This document shows positions 11,111 to 25,275 of a stretch of DNA of 64,000 bases, piece by piece. Source of the stretch: Apteryx mantelli (taxonomy: Eukaryota > Chordata > Aves > Apterygiformes > Apterygidae). The stretch is taken from positions 26,618,583 to 26,682,582 of the forward strand of contig NC_089985.1 in the NCBI RefSeq assembly GCF_036417845.1, given 5' to 3'. The number at the start of each line of letters is the position of its first letter. The stretch's first letter is position 1. The position numbers and the translations under genes were made by a program. The notes under the pieces were generated by a model, which saw only the letters and a list, made by a program, of their open reading frames with translations, ran no database searches and was not told the origin of the DNA.

Positions 11111-14100
11111 ACAGCAATGCATGACACTAGTTCTCAAATAAGTATATGCTCTGTATACACATATGTGCTGATGTATTTACATAAGCACTTATACCCAAAC
11201 ACTCTCATAATCATAGAGATGACATATATATAAAGGAAGATAATTCACAGTGCTGCAAAACAGATGTACAACTTCCATGATCCTAATATTACATGTCTAA
11301 GTGAAGATTACAGAAGCAAGGACCCAGAGCTGGACCTTCACAATCTTCATGCTACATATACAACTTAAGACATATTAACAAGTTAATATTCATGAATCAG
11401 TTGCAGAACATTTCAACATTACATTATACTGATTTCATGAGCGTTCAGAGCATCATCTTTTATTCTAGCCCTCATGCTTACTTATCAGTCTGCCTGAACT
11501 TTCTCATATAAATTCCTTTGGTGCTGAAATGCCTCACATTGCTGCTCATTCAAAAGTACTTTGTCTCTTTTAAGTTTCTTTCAGCATAATTGGTTAAACA
11601 ATCAAATCATGCAAATATGAAAAATGTCCTATTTGGATATGTTAGAATAACCCAGTAATGGTGCAACCTAAACATTTAAAATTTCTTTTGTTTTGCTGCT
11701 CTCTATAAGATTTTGTTTAAAAAGCTATATTCTAAGAAAGTCGGCTCAGCAGTTTTAGAGCTACACACACTTAACGATGTCATTTTGGTGATGCATAGTG
11801 GGTTTTAATTCATTTTTTCTACATATTTGTTGGGTACTATCAATTAGGGTTATCTAAGTAAGCCCCATCTTCTATGATAAAGCTTGGAGCTCTCTGGGAG
11901 CCCTCTGATGAAACTGGTGTCTTCCACTCTACCTAGACTCAGAACTAGAAATGAGAGGGCCAGTTCAGGACAGGAAAGACAGATAAATTTCTGTTAGATC
12001 AAAGGCTCTCACTTGCGCTTTTAATGGAAATCACTTTTTTGTGTAGTAATTACTTCTGGAGCCACATATCCTTTCATTCACTAATCATGCCAATTTCTAG
12101 ACAAGATAGCAGCATTTCTCTAGCAACTACAACAGTTGTTTTCAATATAGTTTTGCAACAAGTCACTAAATTTAAATCCTTATGCATCTTAATTTTCTTT
12201 CCTTACATTTAAGGTATGCCTACACTGCAAGGGATTGGTATATATAGACTCATGATTTTGCCCATATGGTGTTATCATTCACACTGATATTTCTTATCGT
12301 GAGGCTGTAGGCTCTGCTCAGGTTATGGATATGTGCCTGCCTGAGCTGCTGGTCTCTTTACGTGGCCAGTTTGCCTCAGGATTGCAGCAGAGCCTATAAA
12401 TTGCAGGGTGAATGACAAGAATGCTGTCTTTGACAGCCGTTCCCCAAATCCCACACTCCTGCATCTTTTAATGCCTCTATCAACCTCCTTCTTTACTCCT
12501 AAATAGGGTGCTCTATTTTGACATGTAACCCTTCGTTTTTCCTTTCAGCTTGTTCCAGGCTACCAGTGTGTTTCCTGCTGCCAGCTAACCTCTGCTCTGC
12601 TGGTCTGGCATGTTTTTCTAACATGGTGCTAACCAGTCAAGAAACACATGTATCTTTTGGAGATTATAGAGGGAATTTTCCAAATCCTCAGTTTCTGACC
12701 CAGAAATAGGAATATTCATCACTGCAGCATAATTTAAGACCTGCCAAGAATATTTTGAGTATGTCAGGTAGATGTACTGAGGGAAGGGATGAAAGGCCAA
12801 GTATGCTGATGCCCTGCTCTGTGTGCTGGCTATACAGAGTAATGAAGTGCGTCTTTGTGCAGGTAAGATCAAATCTGCTGACCCCCAACTCATTCCTGTT
12901 GAGGACCCTCCCTTACAGAAAGGAGCAAAACAAAGGTCTTACATAGGGTTTCCACAGGGTCAGAGATTACAGCACCTCAATTCCCAGTGAAACTAGAGCA
13001 ACTTGGTCATCAACCTGTTCTATCGGCTCTCCTGAAAAATGCTCTCTGCTCTACTCTGACTGTGAATCCAGGGGCTCTGGAGCCTCAGGAAAAAGAGTGC
13101 TGCCCACTAAGGTTGCCACAGTTTTGAGGGACTTTTTGGTTCAAACAGGGAGGAATTCGCAGTTAACGTGAGGTTTCTTGAGTGTGACTAGGTGCATTCG
13201 AAGGAAGAAGCTCCATGGGAAGTTTACCCCAGCAGCTGCCACTTCACCACTGCCACCCTCCCACCCTGGCATTATGTGTTTCCCAAGAGAGCCAGTCGTC
13301 AGAGAAAACATTAAAACATGGAAGCAAAGAGTTTATATGTTGCCTTATTGATTTTTTTTTTATTTCATGTATTTTACCACATTTATTTCACCACAAACCT
13401 CTCAAGAGTCAATTTTTTTTCTGATGTTGTAGACATGCTCAAATTTACCCGTTTCTTTAAACTATGCATTTGCCTGCTATCTTGACAGATAGTAATTTGT
13501 CAAATTTTCTATGGATAGTAGCTACATACTCTTGGGAGGTGATAGGTTATGTCTTGTGATCAATATCCTACTGAGTAGACACATTTTTTGCAGAGATAAA
13601 TTACAGACTTCTTTAACGGCAAATTCCAGCTGCTCAGTTTTTGCCCTTTGTCTCATAGGACCATCTCATCATGGGAGAAGGGCTGGAGTCTCTGGCTATC
13701 AGTCAAACCGCACTTTCTTCAGTTGCTTATTATTGTTCTTTGAATTCTTCCATGCTCATAGAAGATAATGCCTGCAAATTTGTGATTCGGAAGGAATAGC
13801 TAATAGCTGTTAAGCAAAATTCTTACTGACCTGCCTCTGTAACTGACTTTGTAATCCATTTGCTGGTATCATGCTGCCATCAAGCTCATCTTAAAGTTTT
13901 CCTCATGCAGATTGAGAGAAGTCCTTCACTTTTCTACTCAGGGGTTCCAAAATTTTTGTATTTGTGATTGCCCAGTCTAGGAAAAGCAAGATATTTTATA
14001 TCATCTTGATTTCCTTCTCTTCACAATAGCTGATGGCATACAAAAATCAAAAGTGGAGAAAAACACACTGTTTTTAATTGCACATTTTGTTCTCATATTT

Positions 14101-17100
14101 TTAGTAGTTCAGGAACATATCTGAATTGCTGCACATGGATTACAAAAAGAATGAAACTTAGAGCAAAATTGATGGTACAGTTGTCTGACATAGTTTCTGA
14201 TCCTGCAAATACATACTTTATTTTAACCTTGCTGATAGTCACATAGATTTGAATGTAAATACTACTTGTATAGTCAAAGTTATCCAGATGTATACCTGTT
14301 TACAAAAATATATATTAGAACACTTTCAGGATAGCTAATTTTATTGTTTGCAGGCTTACTGTAATTAGGATGCAATTAATATTATACTAATGTTTGCTCT
14401 TACTATATATTGAGACTCTGGATCACTTACCTTTTACAGAATAAGGATTACAAACACAATATAGTGGCTTTTTTTGGTTTCTCTTTTTAGGGCTTTTCTA
14501 CAGAGATCTCCATGTTAATTACAGCTGTATATTTAAAGTAGACTATACTATATTAAACCCCTCTCTATATATTTTTCTTCAGAATTAAAAATGACCTTAA
14601 TTCAATTTAGTTTAACTCACGTTGGAAATGAAATGGGCTATGTTAAATGAAGGCCACTTTAATCCTAACTAAGAGAGTCCACACAATGAGTTTACCAGGC
14701 TTAACTACTACATTTGGAAAAATAAACTTAGATTACTTTACAGTATCACCATGCAGAGAATCTCTTATTACAGTTTATAAGTTTCTAAAAGATACTCTTG
14801 TTATATTGTTTTGATAACAAAAGGACAAATTCATTAGAACCTTGACCTATTAGAATGGATGGAAAGAAAAAGCAGCATTATATGTATTACCAAATACTAA
14901 TGAGACACCAAATAGCTAAGTGAATTTATTTAAGTGGGAGATGTGGAATGAGGGGAAATGAGGGAAACTTAAAATTAATAGTATCTTTAACACATTTATC
15001 TTTCATATGAAATTTAAAAATAACAATGTAATTATCTCACATATAAGTTACAGCTAGTAGCTTGAAAATATTACAGTAGGCCCTCAAATAGTCATCTACT
15101 AAGAAAAGAGAAGTAAAGATGTAGAAAATTTGGAATAAAAAATGAGGAGAATATTGCCTAGCAGACTGTGAGCTAGGTTTTGTCACTTAGCTTCATCTAG
15201 GATAATCCTTGGCATTTCACAGACTCTTGTTGTACAGTATCATTCAGAATTTGAAAGCTATTGTTATCTAAATCCCTTTTCTGAATTCAAGAATAGAAAC
15301 AGGTGCAGGTACTTAAACAAAAAACACATTTGTCTCTGACAGTGGCATTGGAGGACTCGGCACTTTAGCTGTCCCCTCCACTATGAGAGAAGTGTAGCTT
15401 CCCATCACTTGAACTGCTTTATGGTTTAGTAGCAAACTTCACTGATAATGTATAACCACTCACTTCATAAGAAAACAACATGTCTATTCAGAGACATTAA
15501 CATTTTAAAGAGACATCTTTTACCTGATTTGCCTTCCTTTTCCTGGATACCTCCTGTCTCCACACGTGATGTCATGCTGTGTCATCTCTTGCCATGAAGA
15601 CTTGTGAGAAAAAACACCAAATGTTTGAGCTTATCATACATTGATCTCTTTTAACTCCTGGAATGAATAAAAAGGAAATAAATTCTGGACAGACCTCTGT
15701 GCTGCAGATATCTTTGTGTGTGATATTTTGAAGACCTTGACTTTAGGCTGGTCATAGTTACGTGTTCTGAAAAGAGTCAGAATGTCTTTCAACCAGTATT
15801 GCAAAAGCTGACTTAAAATTTCTTTGTACCCATCTTATAAATAGTGGCATCTAATTAACATGAAAAACATTACATAGCATGGTTTTCAGGATATGCTTTC
15901 ATATCCTATCCTTTCTTTTTTTTTTTTTAATCTCAAACCCTCCTGTAAAGTACAGGTTCATAACCTCCGCTGTCCGTTGCATTGCCTGCCTCACCTGCGT
16001 AGCGTAATGAAAGGCAGACTCCGCCGAGCTGGGATCTGTCACACAACGACATACCCAAATGGAAGCCAAATGGATTATGATGGGAATGAAACCCAGCATG
16101 TTACCTTCCTTTTGTATATGTTTTATTTCTTTACTGGATGGCATTCACTAGTCTGTGTGTTATTCCGAAGTTATACCTATGAATTCTAACACTCCCTCTT
16201 CATAGCTGCTTTTTAAGATATGACTTTCAGTGCATAAAGTATAGAGCCAAGTAGAAATTTGAGTGCAGTCACTGTAGACAGTGGCATTTAGAGAATGAAA
16301 ACCAAAATATCTCCAAGCTATGTTTTATTACAAAGCTTTTGATAACTAGGAAAGTCCAAAATAATGTCCTCTGTGTTGTTCAGTGATTATTCGGGAGCCA
16401 AGGTTCTCTAATAGGATATTCTTTACTTCAGGATACAATTTCAAATGCATCTGCTTAACAGGGCATATGTATCTGCAGAGCTTCTCTCTAAGACTAGGAA
16501 ACTAGGCCTCTTAAAAAACAGCTCCTAGTATCACATATACCTTTCCCAACCAGGTTAATAACGAAACTTAAATTTATTTGAATATAACACAGAATTTCTT
16601 ATGCTTATAGCCAAATTATTAACTACATTATTAATAACGTTTGATTAGTCTCAGACATATTCACAGATCTGCTTGAACCATCAGTGATATTCTTGCTGGG
16701 AGGTGAAAAATTCAGTTTTTCATGAAGTGTTATGTCCCAAAGTTTGATCTTTTTAATGTTTTATGCTTCCTTCTAAATGAAAAAAATTCAAGCAAAACAC
16801 TAGAGCACTTGTCCCTTTCTTCCTCCCTTTTGGAATTTAAAAATGGAAAATTTATTTTTTTCTCGCAAATGTTTTTAGAAAATACAAATACACAGAATGT
16901 ATTGCTCCCCAGCAAATGTTAGTCTGACTTCAGAGTATCACTATCATTATATCAATTCTCATCACATATTCATCCTGTATTACATTTGCTACCATTTGCT
17001 ACAACAGCTTCTAGGATCCCAATCATATCAAGTAGAGGGGGAAAGAAAAGTCAGCTTTATCTGTTTTTCACATCCACATTTTTCTCAGCTTCTATTGTTA

Positions 17101-20100
17101 CCAGCTTTCTAGTTAGGTGTTTTTTGTTATTGTTTTTCAGTGAGATGTTTGGAAGTAGAAAGCTCCATTTCTTTTGTACAGACTCTGCAGATGTCTTCTC
17201 GTATCTGTTTTAGTATTGTAACATTGCTTCAAACAACAATTAGGAATGATGACAACTAGTAGTGACATATCTACATCTAAACTTCATTGTAATTTGCTCA
17301 AATGCATGTCCTGTAAATTGTGTCCCTGTCACGTATCACTGTATTGGTTAAAGAAGTGAAGCTAATAAGCTTTTTAATGCACAATCAGCTCTTCAGCTGT
17401 AGCACCTTTAGTAGTGCCATCTAAAAATAGAAAACCAGTCTAGGATGTTTTTCTTGGTTTATTATTTATGTCTAGAAGCTAGTTGTTAACAGAAACAAAA
17501 TCACTTTTCTAAGTCATGAATTTTACCCATTTATCTCTCTATAACTGGCTGATTTTCTCTCAGGGTTATAGCACGGTTCTTAGAAATAATAGGAGTTGTG
17601 CACATATGCCTAACTGAAGGTAATATGGGTCCCATTTGCTCTCGGGGTTACAGCATACTGTTGCTTCTTCTGCACACACGATCTTCTTCTGCAAGTGTCC
17701 TTGGTTCTTACGAAAACATTCATCTAAACCAGAGGTGTTATCAATGTGCAGTTTGTTCATGGCGTTCAGACCCTGGTGCTTGCAGTGTCTCTCAAATTAA
17801 TATAAGCTTTTGCTTAAATCTCAGCTTCTCCCATCTGCAGTATTTGTGTTGTTACTGCTTGTTTCCGATTTCAAGCTCTGCAAGCTTTTCTGCCTCTAAT
17901 AGCTTTGCCATACAGTATTTTCAGCTCTTGGTCATATCTAAGGTATCACAGTCCCATCTGATCCAACACTTTATTGAAGTACATGTTCCTTGGCAAATTC
18001 TACATTGCCTCATCTGGGGTGAACTTCTAGGAGTCCAATTCTGTATTATTTGTTCTCTGTTCTAGTGAAAACCAGGGGCTAAGTTAGCCTTTCAAAATGG
18101 CAAGTTTTTTTTAATCTAAAATTATTAATTAGCTCATGCTCTAGGACAGGGAAATTCCATGTTTTATCGTAACACCTATCAGGGGTAGAAATATACTGAG
18201 CTATAATTGACTCTCCAACTTTATAAACTGCCAAATACTTTTGAACCATCATGTTCAATGTATATAACTTTCATATACTTTGTTTTTATCTGGACTGCAA
18301 TTCTCCTCAATTTTTTGTAACAGTTTCCTGGCTATCCTCTGCTTGGATTGCTGAAATCTATTAAATATGCCAAATGCATCAGAACTTGCTATTTTCAGAA
18401 AGAAAGAAAGCCTCCTTCTGGTTAGCTGCTTTTAAATAACACCTACTGCTTCCAGATGTACATTCAAGTGTTCTTTCCTTCTTTCCAGTAGTTTCTGGTA
18501 CTTCCAGTGTTTCAGCCTTTAAATGCTCCAATTTCTTCATAGTTTGTTTCTTTCATTTCTTTTTATTGCTAGTACCATGAATCAGGAATCATTCTAGGCT
18601 CAGAGAATTAAAATAGATGTTCTTTAATCATGTGTGTCTGCAGTGTCTTTTCCTCACACTTACAAGACAGAAAGCTAAACCTCTTAAAGGTACATTTACA
18701 CCAGTAACCTTCCATTGTAAGAAATTACAAGCAAAGAAAATTATAGTATCATCATATTTATTGATGTGCATCTACTGAATAAAATTTAATTCATGAAAGC
18801 AACAATCAGTAAGAGGCCACTTTGCATCTGAAAAAAAGCAGCTAATAAACAGACTTGAAAATTTTGTTTAATTTTTGTAGACCTATTTTTGGTTTGTTTT
18901 GATTGAAGAAGCTAGAAGGAGAAGTGTCTATGGTGTTAGCCAATAAGAAGGTATTAAACCTCAGCAACATAAAGAAGTGACTATTTCAAGTGGTTGTAAT
19001 GCAAATCTCATTGTAAAAGCTTTTTCCTCTCAGCTCCAAAATCTGAGATGCCATTGTCAGAATGTGCTTTGATATCTTAATGGCAGTATTATTATATGTT
19101 CTGCATATTTGATATATGCATGATTGATCCACCCAGAGAGAGAAATTGAATGTTTTCAAGCATTTTTTTTGTCCCATGAAACAGAGATCTTTGATTTCTA
19201 AATGCATTTAGACCAAGGCAGATTCTCTTTAAACTCAGTTTCACATCTGAAATGTTCAACTGACTTTCCAATGTTTGAAATAAATACCTTGCTTCTCATG
19301 AAACTTTTATTTTTTAATTTATGCTGAAAGACGGTAACTATGTGAAATACTGTATTTTCAAGGAAATATGAAAGAGAGGGTTTTTTAATTGGCGTTGGGT
19401 ACTATCTTTTTACTCATCAAATTTACATGAAAGAACTCCATTCAGTCCATTTGTGCAAAGAGCAGCTCTAGTCCCAAGCAATATCCGAACCAATAACTGT
19501 CTACATATAAGAATTACCCTCAATCATATCTCTTCTGCTTCCAGTACTGTAGTTCCTTTCAAAAATTTGTTGGTAAAGACAATCAATCAAGGTCTATACT
19601 AGAGAATGCATAATCATGAGATGCCTGACCATGTTAGGGATAATGTCTGCACTTATTTATGTCATGTCCATGTACAACATTTTAAATCTGGGGTGATGGC
19701 GTCTTATGTGTAAGTCACTTAAGACAGTTGCTCTTTTCCTTCTCTGACAGCTCTCTTCAGAAATCTTCCTTTCTGATAATTTTGTCACAATAAAAATTAT
19801 CCTCTGATTTAAACATAACTTTCTTTTGTTCCTTCTATTATTTCACATTACTAAAATAAAAACAATCAATTCCTCTCCAAGAAATGCCCTTTTCTTAACA
19901 CTAAAGACTTAATATTCCTTCTTGTCCTTTCCCTCCTTTTATATCTCTGTTTCCCTCCATCTCCTCTCCTGCCCCATTCTGTTTATTTGTTCTTTTCCTT
20001 TCCTGTACTGCAAATTTACTATCAGAATCATTATTTTGTAAGAGTTAACAAAGCTAAAGAAATTCAGCAGCACACTTTGGTGGTGTTTAGCATCCCTTGC

Positions 20101-20785
20101 TTCATCCAAATAACCGGGGCACTAGATTTTATTTTCTCTAATAGGGTTGAGCATAAAGATGGGGGCATGTCTAACTCAGCTGGGGCCCCACCTGGTTATT
20201 AATGAAAAGGCAAAGCACAGGTCAGGATTTTCTTCCCTGCGTGCACACACTCACAGGAAAGGCCATAAAAGCTACTGCCAAGGAGAAAAGTATTTTTGTG
20301 AATTCTCAGACAAAATCCTGCTTTCTTCATACTCAAAAGAAGTTTTGCCATCAGTGACATTGGGATTTTATCTGCAAAACCTGGCCCGGATTATTTTCCT
20401 ATTTTTGTGGCTGTTACTTCTTACAAACTTTAAAAACATAGTATCTTAAAGCAAATACTTTACTTAAACTCTCTCTTTAGTTTCTGCCATAGCATTCCAC
20501 CAATTTATTGCAGAGAAAGGAGTATAATTAGCCATATCCATTCCCTGAAGGTTAGTATAGGACAGTATGCTGAACAGGCACAAAAGACATGTTAGTAATG
20601 GTTCTCCTGGGTAAGTAATTTATTCCTGTAATTTCTTAGGAATGATAAATGTGGTTACATTGTTCTCCTTTGGTTAAAAGCACTTCATCTATGCAGTATA
20701 TTGGAGGGATATTTCTTCTCTGTCCTCTATCTGTTTGAAGGGGGAGCTAAATGCTTTGCATAATGATCCTTTAATACGTAAATAT

Positions 20786-20851
20786 TAATAATACAACTAA
20801 TGCCAGTACTTAACAGTTATGTAGTGCTTTCTCATCCATAAATCTCAGAGT
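20786..20851 (+). repeat. CR1/L3-like retroelement fossil (weak)
   Basis: The segment reads as a decayed version of the amniote motif in which a TTAGCACTTATATAGCGCTTT-type stretch is followed by a CATCC...AATCTCA-type stretch; here it runs CAGTACTTAACAGTTATG, then TAGTGCTTTCTCATCC and ATAAATCTCAGAG. This recalls 3' parts of old CR1/L3-class elements. The match is from memory of the consensus and is low-identity. Confidence 0.35.
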
Positions 20852-22872
20852 GAGACAGACAGTTGAAGGCAGAAGATTTTGAAAGTTTCAGCAACATTTG
20901 TGAGTGGCAGTCCATGGCTGCTGGGGCTGCAGGGAGGAGAGAAGAGGAAGAGGCAAGAGAAGAAGGGCTGGAGGAGGTATGGGGAGAGCAGCCGAACCTC
21001 TCAGGGAGGGCAGTGCCCCCCTGCCACAGACAGGCTGCATGAGAACTGCAAGAAGGGAATAAAATAGTGCAGAATAGAAGAGAAGAGGGTTTGAGAATGG
21101 GAATGGGAGAGAACAAAGAGGTCAGAAGAATTGAAGTGCATCTGTGTGGAGAAGGGGGAGCAGATAAAATCATTATGGGAAAGAACGTGTAGGTGTCCTC
21201 ACCTGCCTACCCTCCTGGAGTCTCATCTCTCCACCTCAAAGGGGACCTCATTCTAAAGGAAAATATATGGTATGATCTTTTAAGAGAAAAAATAGTATGG
21301 GAGGCAACCTGTTTAGCCTGGAGAGAGAAAGGGGTGCTATGACTAGGAGAACCTGTGATTTTGCTGCAATCTCAGGACTGTGTGAGCAGTCCGAGTTCCT
21401 GCACCCGTGTCTCTGCTCTGCATGTGAGATCTCTAGTCACTTCACGACAGTTTTCAGGGGAGTAATTTGGAGACCTTTGGTCTGGAGATGGTCTTTTAGT
21501 ATATGTTTGGGCAGCTGCATCACAGTGGGGTCCTAATTTTGAATGGGGCCTCTGTTTTCTGCCATAATTGAAATAATAAATCATAATCTACTCAATAATG
21601 GAGCCGCTATTGCTTCTTGGACATAAAAATCTCATGAGATTATAAGGAAATTTAAATTACATTAACATTATCTATTGTATTCACCAAAAATGTTCTCCAT
21701 AGTTTGAACCAAAACTCCAAATCATCATGCTTATGTAAAGTGTAATTGTAGCAGTCATTTATTTCTTTGCTACCAAAAGTAGTAGTAAAGAGTTTCAAGG
21801 ATTTTCCTACATCATGCTATGCATTTCTCCATAAGTAGGGCACTCTGGAAAGTTAATCTTTTTTTTGTGTGATTTTGGAGACTACAGCACAGATACAATA
21901 AGGCCCTTTTAAATCTCTCTGGTTTATTTGGTTGCTTAGGACAACCCCTGTAAACAGCAGTGGGACAACACAAGGTCTTCCCCAGGCTGGGAAACTTGAG
22001 GGAGAAGTGAGATCACTCTGGAAGGGATGGATTCAGCCTGCCTATACCTGTATGAGGAGACGCATGCTTTTGCAGGGACTATTTTGCACATTTCTTCTGG
22101 AATGCTTTATGCTTTTATGCTCTTTAATTGTTTTAATTTGTGATATACGGCAAAAATAAACATGTTTTCTGGCAACAGCTTTTTTCTTGTTTTCTACATT
22201 GCTTTCCTATTGTGACAAAAATATTTTTATTTACTGATTAAATGTTTATATATAATGAAAGAAGATTATGAGAAAGAAAACTTTGGCTATACAGAAAGCA
22301 CTACTCTGCTTCTCATTTTGACAATGTGCTTTTATTGTGCCTTTTGAGACAGTAGCTTTAAAAAGGTGAAAACCCTATTGGAAAGCTAAGTAAAAATGCT
22401 TCTGGAGGAATCCAAACAAGAGTAAAAGTGTTACTCTTTGCAATATTAGCTGTCAATCAGACATGATGAATAGAAGGGTTAAGTATTAGCTAGCTGATAC
22501 GTATTTCAAAGCTTATTCTTACTGGTACAAAACAGCAGGTTCTTTCTCATACACAGTTACGCAGAGTTAGAAAACCAACAACCTGCACTTCTGTGTCATT
22601 CTGCTGAAGTATTGAAATATTTTACCATTTCCCTGATATTTTAGGACTAAAGTTTTTTCAGGTTATGCTTCAGAAATTAGATTATTAGGTTTATCTAGTT
22701 TGTATCCTCCTCTGGTAGTGTTTCATTACTAAGAGTTGCTTCAGAAAATTATTAGTATATTGTTATACATGTTATTACACAACTACTTTTCTAGATTTAA
22801 AACATGATATTCCTTCTATATATGTACCTCTTTCATTGCTCTCTATGAAATAATCGCTATCAGTGGGCTATA

Positions 22873-22921
22873 TAGAGAGGTGAACTTGGTCACACAGCAA
22901 TATTAAGTTAATTTGAACTCC
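22873..22921 (-). repeat. MIR-like SINE fossil (antisense)
   Basis: The run GAGAGGTGAACTTGGTCAC followed by ACAGCAATATTAAG and then TTGAACTCC matches the antisense MIR core (GAGAGGTTAAGT...GGTCACACAGC...TTCGAACCC). Only about 50 bases remain recognisable. Confidence 0.45.
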
Positions 22922-24249
22922 ATTTTATGTCTGTAATATTTAAGAAAAAAAACACATTTAATTCTTGTTAACATTGTAGCTCTATAACCTGTATTCAGTA
23001 TAAAAATATACTGCTTAAACTTTAGCTATGAAAAAGTCATTACATAATGTCATGTCATCCCATGTATGAAACCTGTGGTTTTGTGATTAAGTGATGAAAA
23101 CAGTCTGAAGGAGTAACTTTATTAGGCTAATTAAGACTCAGGAATGAGTTATCTGGAACTTTTGGTTGAACCCTGTAAACATCACTCTTCCTTTTATTTT
23201 CTTGAGACATAAAAAGGTATTTAAAGCACTTCCTTGTTTATGTAATCCAAATTCATATTGTCTTAAGTCATATGTAGTCTCTTAAATGAAAGCAAAGTGA
23301 CCAGAAAATACAACCAAGTCAAAAAGGGAAAAAATGCAGGACAGTAGTGAATTTAAATCTTTCATAACTGCAGATGGAATTTTGAAAGGTAAAATCTTGT
23401 CAAGTCTTCATGGACTGGCAAATTCTAGGGCACTTTTTATAAAAGGTGAACTTTCCCTGTTGTACTTAGTTAAAATTTCTCTTCTGCCAATTTTGGTGCA
23501 ACAGACTTTTAGGCCAATTTGGGAGTGGGATGGGACTTGGAGAGTAACAAACTCAAAATCTGCCACTGTCTTCTCTGGATCATCAATTGAAAAACTCCCT
23601 TTTCTTTTTAAACAGAAGTACAGTCATTTACAGAAAATGAGGTTATTATCGTGCTATCCTTTCTACATTTACACCCTACTCCTTACCCTAAAGATGGACA
23701 GAAAACCTTTCATGATAAAGACCCGTGAGCTATTTTTTGCATGGAAAACCACATTAAACTCAGGGAGATCACTTCATAATGTGCTGTTGCAGGGTCCTCA
23801 TGCTGCACATCTGTCTGAGTGGAATGGGAGGCCTTTGGAAGCTGGGGCATAAAGTACCACTGCTTATTTTCTACATACAGGGAACCTCTTCTGCAAATTT
23901 TTACGGTATATGTCAGAGACAACTGTGTCCCACTGTTTCAAAACTCCTCCAGAGATTATAATTTGACCTATATATTTGTATCTTTCATTGGCCTGTTTTA
24001 CTCTATTATCTAGCCTTTGTATATATAGTCATATATAGTATATCCATCATATACATTTTATCATAAAATATAATTACTATGAGCTGGTGATATATTTCAA
24101 CCTTCTCATTAACATATTAACCAACAGGTTTGTTGTCTTTTAAATAAAATTGTAAAGAATTAGCCCATTACAGCTATTACATAACTATTCCATCCCTTCT
24201 TCAGTGTACCACATGGTACAGATATATCTGCTGAACACTTTTGTAAAGA

Positions 24250-24330
24250 AGGGTGTAGATATTATCATTTCTATTTTATACGTGAAGAAACTGAAGCGGA
24301 CATGTGCAATGAGTAAAACATCTAAAGAGA
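24250..24330 (-). repeat. MIR-like SINE fossil (antisense)
   Basis: ATTATCATTTCTATTTTATA followed by CGTGAAGAAACTGAAGCG tracks the antisense MIR segment ATTATCCCCATTTTACAGAT-GAGGAAACTGAGGC. The flanks have decayed past recognition. Confidence 0.5.
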
Positions 24331-24964
24331 TTCTGTAGTCCCATCACAGTCTTTAGAAGGTATTTGGCCCCATCACAAAATCAGTGCACAGTTCTATAAA
24401 AGCAAAATGCTTTCCCCAACAAACCAAAGACTAAGTTATCCATGCAGCTAGAAATTGTTTTGAGGTACAATGGTAGATCTCTGTAAAGGACTTCTTATGG
24501 CATCTAGGATTTTCATAAACTCTATTATTTTTATGGGAAAAATTTTTGTGTAGAAACAGTGAGGAACTAACATTTATTTCAACATTTTAACAGTGCATAT
24601 TAATGAAATTCAAATTTCAGCACACATTTTTATCCCATTTAAGCAAATACCAACTTTTCAATAGTCTTTTTTACAGGAAAAATAATATATGTATTCCTAC
24701 AATACATTAAATTCTTTGTAGTTCAGCTAATGTGAATAATTATATTTGGAACTGAGATTTCCCAGAAACAGATTTGCTAGCTAACTCTACTGTAGGAATA
24801 CTCTGTGCAGAATACAAATTCTGAAGATATTATAAAAAGCCAAATCATTTGCTTTTTAAGCGATATTTATTAAGAAACATGACAAGGCTATAAATTAAAC
24901 AATACATTTTAAATGTATGTTAAGCTTTATAAGACAGAGTCTATGACATTTAATCTAGGGAGCA

Positions 24965-25275
24965 CAGGAATGGAATCTGGAAGGACTCGAGCACTTAGTT
25001 CTGCCACTGACTCCAAAGGTCATGTTCCAAGCGATGTGCAAAGTGTGAAGTAAATTAGATGAACTCTGAAAACAGATTTTCTCAACCTTCTGCATATTTC
25101 AGATCATTATCTCCTGTGTGGCTTTTGACAATGTACTCATCTGTTTGGCACAAACTCATTGCTGACGTGACATTGAACCAACAGTTGGGATAAATTTGAA
25201 TCTGTGTATCCCTTTCTTAAGGGAGATAAGTAATATTTACCTGATAGGAATGTTGTGAGAGTAATGCCTGTACAG
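24965..25275 (+). repeat. MIR-like SINE fossil, interrupted (sense)
   Basis: Pieces in MIR order are GAGCACTTAGTTCTGCCACT, then CCTGTGTGGCTTTTGACAA, then GGGAGATAAGTAATATTTAC, CTGATAGGAATGTTGTGAG. These recall the sense MIR consensus (TCTGCCACTTAC, TGTGTGACCTTGG, GGGGATAATAATAGTACC, TCATAGGGTTGTTGTGAGG). The spacing is longer than in an intact MIR, so this may be an insertion or two copies. Confidence 0.4.
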
